The notes under the pieces: generated by a model | The model's input: the letters and a program-made list of their open reading frames with translations, nothing else | Told to the model about the DNA's origin: nothing | The model's database searches: none | Program-made: the position numbers and the translations under genes | Shown: piece after piece, positions 60,009 through 64,000 of the stretch | Layout: each line of letters begins with the position of its first letter | Position numbering within the stretch: the stretch's first letter is position 1 | Assembly (NCBI GenBank): GCA_937918935.1 | Contig: CAKZSI010000002.1 | Span: 1 to 64,000 of the forward strand | DNA: 64,000 nucleotides | Direction of reading: 5' to 3' | DNA from: an uncultured Chloroflexales bacterium | GTDB lineage: Bacteria > Chloroflexota > Chloroflexia > Chloroflexales > Chloroflexaceae

Positions 60009-60380
60009 AAAACACCTCTCTCAGCATCGGTTGAAGATCCAGCGTTGACGGCCGAATACCACCTGCTTCTGCGTTAGAAGAGGTGGAGAGAGAGCGGGTT
60101 TACCTGCACCCCTGCCTACAGTGGCGTTCGGCGCCTCAATGCCGGATGGAGGAGGGTGGGGAAATCGGATCTCTCCACACCCCTGCCCGCTGGCTGGAGG
60201 GGTATGGGGAAATCGGGTTTCCCTATGTCTCTTTTCTGCCTACCGGGACATCTTCACCGCAAGGAAAGCCCCGGGACCACTTTCGCGAGGAGTACGGCGA
60301 ACCTGGCGCCATCGGCCAGACTCGGCACGCCCCGGGTGGGCAGCGATGCGCTGAGTGTGGGGTTGCAACCAGGTGCAGGG
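60009..60380. repeat. 372-bp gap with two repeat A copies
   Basis: Copies at 60156-60180 (GTGGGGAAATCGGATC...) and 60203-60227 (TATGGGGAAATCGGGTTTCC...), spaced 47 bp, with CCCCTGCCCGCTGGCTGG between. No gene was accepted in the rest. Confidence 0.8.
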
Positions 60381-60659
60381 TCAGGGCATCAGCGCCTGAC
60401 CGGGGACCGAGGGGAAGGGTGGTGGCAACTCTTCCAGCACCCCGATACCGCCTGTCTCGGGGCTGCCGTAGACGGTAATGTCGGCCATATCGCACCCCAG
60501 ATCCTCGTGGAGCGCGATCACTGCCGCACCGCGCGTCATCACTGTGACGCGCCTGCCATCCACTGCGTAGCGGTACGCGGCCTCGGCCACATAACCCTTG
60601 GCCGCCAACGCCCTCTCGATCACCGGCAGGAGTTCGCGCAGGCACGTGTAGCGATCCAA
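60381..60659 (-). CDS. Small hypothetical protein, 92 aa
   Basis: 92 aa, start TTG 60659 with GAGAGGA upstream. It has LRELLPVIERALAAKGY and VTVMTRGAAVIALHEDLG, which look like alternating helix and strand. I do not recognise the family. The Pro-rich tail (LPPPFPSVPGQ) is atypical. An ATG is missing, so the start is uncertain. Confidence 0.6.
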   Translation of the reverse strand: MDRYTCLRELLPVIERALAAKGYVAEAAYRYAVDGRRVTVMTRGAAVIALHEDLGCDMADITVYGSPETGGIGVLEELPPPFPSVPGQALMP

Positions 60660-61019
60660 GGCTTTCCTCTCTTTACGCTATGCTAGACTGCGCCTGAGGG
60701 CGCAGACGGGTATGGTTCTCATTGACTTGCCACCCTGGTTGTGACGAGTTTTTGCGGGAAGGGCTTCGCACTCCCATCCCCTTCCCGTCCGCCTCCGTCA
60801 TGTTCGGTGAACAGCAGGTAGGCAATGAATACTGTCTGACATCCTAAGTGTAGTGGAGCAAGGGGGCGACTGCCATACGTGGTGATGCAGGTTAAAGACC
60901 CGTAATTGTACGGGGTATGATCGGGGGGAACTTCCTCCCTGGTGCGAGACGGGGGTGGGGAAACCCGGGTTCCCCACCCCCGTTGGAGTTGCGGCGAAGC
61001 CGAAAAGATAACCGCGAGG
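60660..61019. repeat. 360-bp gap with extended repeat A palindrome
   Basis: At 60950-60982 the arms CGGGGGTGGGGAA/TTCCCCACCCCCG frame ACCCGGG, an extended repeat A. It lies just beyond the stop of the YbaK gene (61020), so it may be its terminator. No gene is seen. Confidence 0.75.
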
Positions 61020-61487
61020 CTATTCGGCGAAGGTGAGCGGCGTGGCCCCAACGAGGCGGCACAGGTCGCCATAGCGCATTCGAATGGCATCCCGGTGCGT
61101 CCCTGCCGTGAAGGTGACCAGTTCATTGTCATCGAGGTGCAGGTCGCTGTAGACAGGCGTACCGAAGAGCGACCCGAAAGGCGGCAAGGCGCCCACCTCA
61201 CAGGCGGGGAAACGCTCGGCGATCTCGGCTTCACTGGCGAGACGCGCTCTGGATGCGCCCAGGGCCTGCTGGATGGCCTCGACGTTCACCATACGCGGCG
61301 CCGGGAGTAGCGCCAGCACCAGGTCATCATCAACCCGCACCACCACGGTTTTGATAAACCGGCGCCCCGGGGTGTGGGTGTCCTGCGCGGTTTCCTGGGC
61401 AGTGTAATCGACGCGATGGTGGATCAATTCAAAAGGAACCGCTGCTTGGCGCAGCTTGTCCATAACTTGATCGAGGACGCTGCTCAT
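61020..61487 (-). CDS. YbaK/EbsC-family aminoacyl-tRNA deacylase
   Basis: 155 aa. YbaK-like fold with HHRVDYTAQETAQ near the N-terminus, FIKTVVVRV(D)DD and the GALPPFGSLFGTPVY segment that forms the editing pocket. Members remove Cys or Ala from tRNA-Pro or act on other mischarged tRNAs. It may be the trans-editing partner of prolyl-tRNA synthetase. AAAGGAG lies before ATG 61487. Confidence 0.9.
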   Translation of the reverse strand: MSSVLDQVMDKLRQAAVPFELIHHRVDYTAQETAQDTHTPGRRFIKTVVVRVDDDLVLALLPAPRMVNVEAIQQALGASRARLASEAEIAERFPACEVGALPPFGSLFGTPVYSDLHLDDNELVTFTAGTHRDAIRMRYGDLCRLVGATPLTFAE

Positions 61488-61532
61488 TGGGCATCTCCTT
61501 TTTCTTTACAGTGTGGACCTGATATGAACATC

Positions 61533-61635
61533 GGGGCAACCGGGTTGCCCCACGCCCCCGCCCGCGGGGGTGTCAGAGGCGGCGCGTACTGCGCGCGCTG
61601 CCAGTAGTCCCCACGCCCCCGCCCGCGGGGTGTCA
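61533..61635. repeat. Palindrome GGGGCAACCGGGTTGCCCC and a direct duplication
   Basis: 61533-61551 is a perfect palindrome (repeat A variant). The adjacent segment CCCACGCCCCCGCCCGCGGGG then GTGTCAGA occurs twice, about 58 bp apart (around 61549 and 61606). It separates the YbaK and KTN genes. Confidence 0.75.
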
Positions 61636-61647
61636 GACGCCCCACTA

Positions 61648-62052
61648 CTACAGCATCGTCCGCGTAATGAGGTGCGCCAGCACCTCGGCCTGGTTCAGGG
61701 CCAGGTCTACACCCATTTCGGGGATGAACATCCAGGTGTTGTGGGGATTGTTCACCCGGGCGACGGCCCTGGGCACATTGAAGGCGAAGCGCGCCAGGCT
61801 GGTGATCACCAGGTTTGTGGGGTCGGCGCCGGTGACGGCGGCAACCAGATTGGCATTGTGAATGCCAGCCATCTCCAACACCCCCGGGTCGGTGCCGTTG
61901 CCGTGAACCACGGTGACGTTGGGCATGGCATGGCGCAGGGCCACGGCCGTCGCCTCGTGCATCTCGATGATGGTTACGGTATGCCCCTGTTCCAGGAGCA
62001 ATCCGGCCAGGTACGACCCTACCTGCCCGCCGCCGACAATCAGCACGCGCAT
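61648..62052 (-). CDS. KTN/TrkA-N NAD-binding domain protein, short form
   Basis: 134 aa Rossmann protein with VGGGQVGSYLAGLL and the acidic end IIEMHE, typical of the RCK-N (KTN) domain. The C-terminal RCK-C domain of full TrkA is missing. KTN domains gate potassium transporters by NAD(H) or ATP binding. It is the last gene of an operon with the longer KTN gene (12 bp away) and the P-type ATPase. AAGGAGGC is its ribosome-binding site. Confidence 0.88.
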   Translation of the reverse strand: MRVLIVGGGQVGSYLAGLLLEQGHTVTIIEMHEATAVALRHAMPNVTVVHGNGTDPGVLEMAGIHNANLVAAVTGADPTNLVITSLARFAFNVPRAVARVNNPHNTWMFIPEMGVDLALNQAEVLAHLITRTML

Positions 62053-62064
62053 GGCCCGCCTCCT

Positions 62065-62709
62065 TCACTGCCTGAGCAGGGCCACCAGATGGTCGGTGGC
62101 CGCTGCCAGCACAACCAGGTGCAGCAGATCGCCCGCTTCGAGGCGCGTGGCCGGCTGGGGCAAAAAGGTGCGTCCGCCACGACTGATAGCCGCGACCTGG
62201 ATCTCGCCGGGAACCGTAATAACACTGACGGGCCGCCCCACCAGCAAGGGAGGCACGGCGACATCGAGAATATCCACGTCGCTGCCCAGGCTCGCCACCG
62301 GCTCAAGCTCGGAGTAGCTCAAAAGCTCGGCGATCCGGCTGATGCCCCAGGTCGTGGTGCAGACGGTCTGCACGCCGAGGCGCCGGTAGATCTCGACAGC
62401 GCGCGGGTTGTAGACCCGCGCCACAACGCGCGGTACGCGGAAGACCAGGCGCGCCAGCCGGGCGGCGACGATGTTGACGTCATCGCTGGGGGTCACGGCG
62501 GTGAGGGCGTCCTGGTGATCAATGCCCGCCTCGAGCAAGATCCGCCGGTCGAGCACGTCGCCGACGAGGGTTCGCCCGCGAAAGCCCTCGGGTAAATGGG
62601 CCAGCGCCGCGGCCACCGGTTCGATCACGGTGACATGATGGCCGGCGTAGCCGAGCCGCGCGGCCAGTCCCGAGCCAATGCGGCCACAGCCAAGGATGAT
62701 GACACGCAT
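62065..62709 (-). CDS. TrkA-like KTN plus RCK-C protein
   Basis: 214 aa. RCK-N with GCGRIGSGLA and EPVAAALAHL, then an RCK-C domain (about 135-214) with PPLLVGRPV and LEAGDLLHLVV. Such proteins regulate Trk/Ktr/K+ channels. No Trk or channel gene is visible in the window; instead the P-type ATPase gene lies three bases upstream. GGGAGGTG is its ribosome-binding site. Confidence 0.9.
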   Translation of the reverse strand: MRVIILGCGRIGSGLAARLGYAGHHVTVIEPVAAALAHLPEGFRGRTLVGDVLDRRILLEAGIDHQDALTAVTPSDDVNIVAARLARLVFRVPRVVARVYNPRAVEIYRRLGVQTVCTTTWGISRIAELLSYSELEPVASLGSDVDILDVAVPPLLVGRPVSVITVPGEIQVAAISRGGRTFLPQPATRLEAGDLLHLVVLAAATDHLVALLRQ

Positions 62710-62712
62710 CGC

Positions 62713-64000
62713 TCACCTCCCAGGAAACACATTGGGCGCTGGCAGGCGTTGCTGCTGGCGCCGCCGGTAGCGACGCAGCACGGCCTTGCGCCCTTCGTCG
62801 GCGATCAGCAGCACGGGGGTACAGGCCAGGAACACCAGCCAGCTCGCCGCGGGCAATGGCGCCGTGCCGAAGACCCACTGCGGCACCGGCAAGTAGACAA
62901 TGGCGACAATCAGCGCCAGTTCCACCGCGACGCCGATCCAGATAAGACGGTTGCGGCCCGGCCCGAGGGTCAGGATCGAGGTCTCCTCGGTGCGCTGGGC
63001 GAACAGGTTGCCGATCTGGGTCGCCACGATTGCTGCCAGGGTCATGGTGGTCGCCGTCTGGTAGAGGGGGCCGCTGCCGGGCAGATCGAGCCACTGCCCG
63101 GCGTAACCGGAGCCCCAGTAGATGGTATAGAAGGCCAGCATCGCCGCGGCGCTCTGGATCAGGCCGAGAAAGCAGAGCGAGCGCAGGAGCAACCCGCGGG
63201 TGATCAGGTGCTCCTCGCGCTGGCGCGGGGGGCGATCCATGACTCCGGGTTCGGCTGGCTCGGCGCCGAGGGCCAGGGCGGGCAGCAGGTCGGTCCCCAG
63301 ATCAATCGCCAGCACCTGTATCACCGTCAACGCCAGTGGAATGCGCCCGCCACTCAAGGCGAAGAGCACGAAGGGCACGGCTTCAGGCATGTTGCTAGTG
63401 AAAATGTAGGTCACAAACTTGCGAATGTTGGCGTAGACGGCGCGTCCCTCTTCGACGGCATGGACGATGGTGGCGAAATTGTCGTCGGTGAGAATGATGT
63501 CCGCCGACTCGCGGGCCACGTCAGTGCCGGTCATCCCCATGGCCACGCCGATGTCGGCCTGTTTGAGTGCGGGCGCGTCGTTCACCCCATCGCCAGTCAC
63601 GGCCACGACCAGGCCCATACGCTGGAGCGCCGCGACGATGCGCAGCTTGTGCTCGGGAGCAACGCGGGCGAAAATCACCTCGTCACGGAGGATCTGGTCC
63701 AGATCAGCGTCGTGGAGCGTGTCCAGTTCCGCCCCCGTCACGAGGCGCGGATGGTGCCGCACCAGGTCGAGGCGCCGGGCGATGGTGGTGGCCGTCAGCC
63801 CATCATCGCCGGTGATCATCACGATGCGAATGCCCGCCCGGTGACAGTTGGCAACCGCCGCGGCCACCTCTGGCCGGGGCGGGTCATACATTGCTACCAG
63901 GCCCAAAAAGGTGAGGCCACACTCGACCGATTCGGCCTGATGTGGAGGCTGGTCTTCCGGCAACTGGCGCTGCGCCACGCCCAGCACGCGCAGCCCGCTG
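62713..64000 (-). CDS. Cation-transporting P-type ATPase, C-terminal part (window cuts the gene)
   Basis: About 429 residues are visible, running off the window end. The P- and N-domain pieces MITGDDGLTATTIA and VTGDGVNDAPALKQADIG match type II (P2A/PMR1-like) ATPases, followed by a four-to-six-helix C-terminal membrane part (NMPEAVPFVLFAL, VIQVLAIDLGTDLLPALALG). It probably pumps Ca2+ or monovalent cations. The catalytic DKTGT and the transmembrane helix M4 lie outside. The gene heads an operon with two KTN proteins. Confidence 0.9.
   Translation of the reverse strand, partial: SGLRVLGVAQRQLPEDQPPHQAESVECGLTFLGLVAMYDPPRPEVAAAVANCHRAGIRIVMITGDDGLTATTIARRLDLVRHHPRLVTGAELDTLHDADLDQILRDEVIFARVAPEHKLRIVAALQRMGLVVAVTGDGVNDAPALKQADIGVAMGMTGTDVARESADIILTDDNFATIVHAVEEGRAVYANIRKFVTYIFTSNMPEAVPFVLFALSGGRIPLALTVIQVLAIDLGTDLLPALALGAEPAEPGVMDRPPRQREEHLITRGLLLRSLCFLGLIQSAAAMLAFYTIYWGSGYAGQWLDLPGSGPLYQTATTMTLAAIVATQIGNLFAQRTEETSILTLGPGRNRLIWIGVAVELALIVAIVYLPVPQWVFGTAPLPAASWLVFLACTPVLLIADEGRKAVLRRYRRRQQQRLPAPNVFPGR

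Noticed and set aside
128-64000. tRNA, rRNA, tmRNA, RNase P RNA or riboswitch
   Set aside because: Gaps were scanned for T-arm and consensus-box-like sequence; none was seen. Small RNAs without such marks cannot be excluded by eye.

Overview
The window is high-GC bacterial chromosome with 55 supported protein genes and no rRNA, tRNA or CRISPR array that I can see. Gene content suggests a Chloroflexota bacterium, probably class Chloroflexia (Chloroflexus/Roseiflexus relatives). The clues are a propionyl/acetyl-CoA carboxylase carboxyltransferase of the type used in the 3-hydroxypropionate pathway, a CrtP-like carotenoid desaturase, pseudokinase/WD40 and cyclase/AAA/TPR giant proteins, a DUF3160 lipoprotein, an NHLP-clan small peptide, and very repeat-rich intergenic DNA. 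The taxon is an inference from style and content, not a database match.

Layout. 1-3.8 kb: the tail of a truncated gene (possibly a transposase) and a membrane-anchored pseudokinase/WD40 protein. 3.8-10 kb: CrtP-like desaturase, a glycosidase-like exoprotein, a TlpA thioredoxin lipoprotein, a class I aminotransferase and a PfkB-family kinase. 10-11.4 kb: a three-gene partner-switching operon with two anti-sigma-type kinases and one STAS antagonist. 12-17 kb: acyl-CoA carboxylase, WecG/TagA glycosyltransferase, aspS. 17-19.6 kb: response regulator fused to a Roadblock domain, then ribosomal protein genes rplU, rpmA and rpmE. 20-28.8 kb: purK, purE, rmlB, tdk, pspA, and the overlapping cluster 81-aa ORF/nadD/rsmG behind two membrane or lipoprotein genes. 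29-34 kb: DUF4397 surface protein, CPBP-like membrane protein, SGNH hydrolase, leuB. 34.4-39 kb: a two-gene operon of a soluble-adenylyl-cyclase-like giant protein and a 72-aa NHLP-clan RiPP-precursor-like peptide. 39.5-46.4 kb: DUF3160 lipoprotein, CapA-like lipoprotein, an unknown 111-aa protein, a beta-helix surface protein. 46.6-57.6 kb: ftsH, rpiA, rpe, glk, a Nudix-winged-helix regulator, a lytic transglycosylase, argS and a NagD-type phosphatase. 57.8-64 kb: dodecin, GNAT, phosphoribosyltransferase, YbaK-type deacylase, and an operon of a P-type ATPase with two KTN/TrkA-N proteins, cut by the window end.

The most pervasive unexplained signal is a family of palindromes with the core GGGGAAACCNGGTTTCCCC, usually next to a second hairpin GAGGGCnnnGCCCTC, in a large share of the gaps and sometimes forming the last or first codons of genes. 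A separate G/C-rich element of about 140 bp has candidate terminal inverted repeats and looks MITE-like. The best candidates for new biology are the cyclase/AAA/TPR plus NHLP-peptide operon, the self-regulated Nudix-type repressor candidate with a palindrome over its -10 box, the twin-kinase partner-switch operon, and the ATPase-KTN operon.

Start codons were re-chosen from ribosome-binding sites, because many open frames run upstream through repeat DNA. All functional names rest on motif recognition by eye; no search was run.
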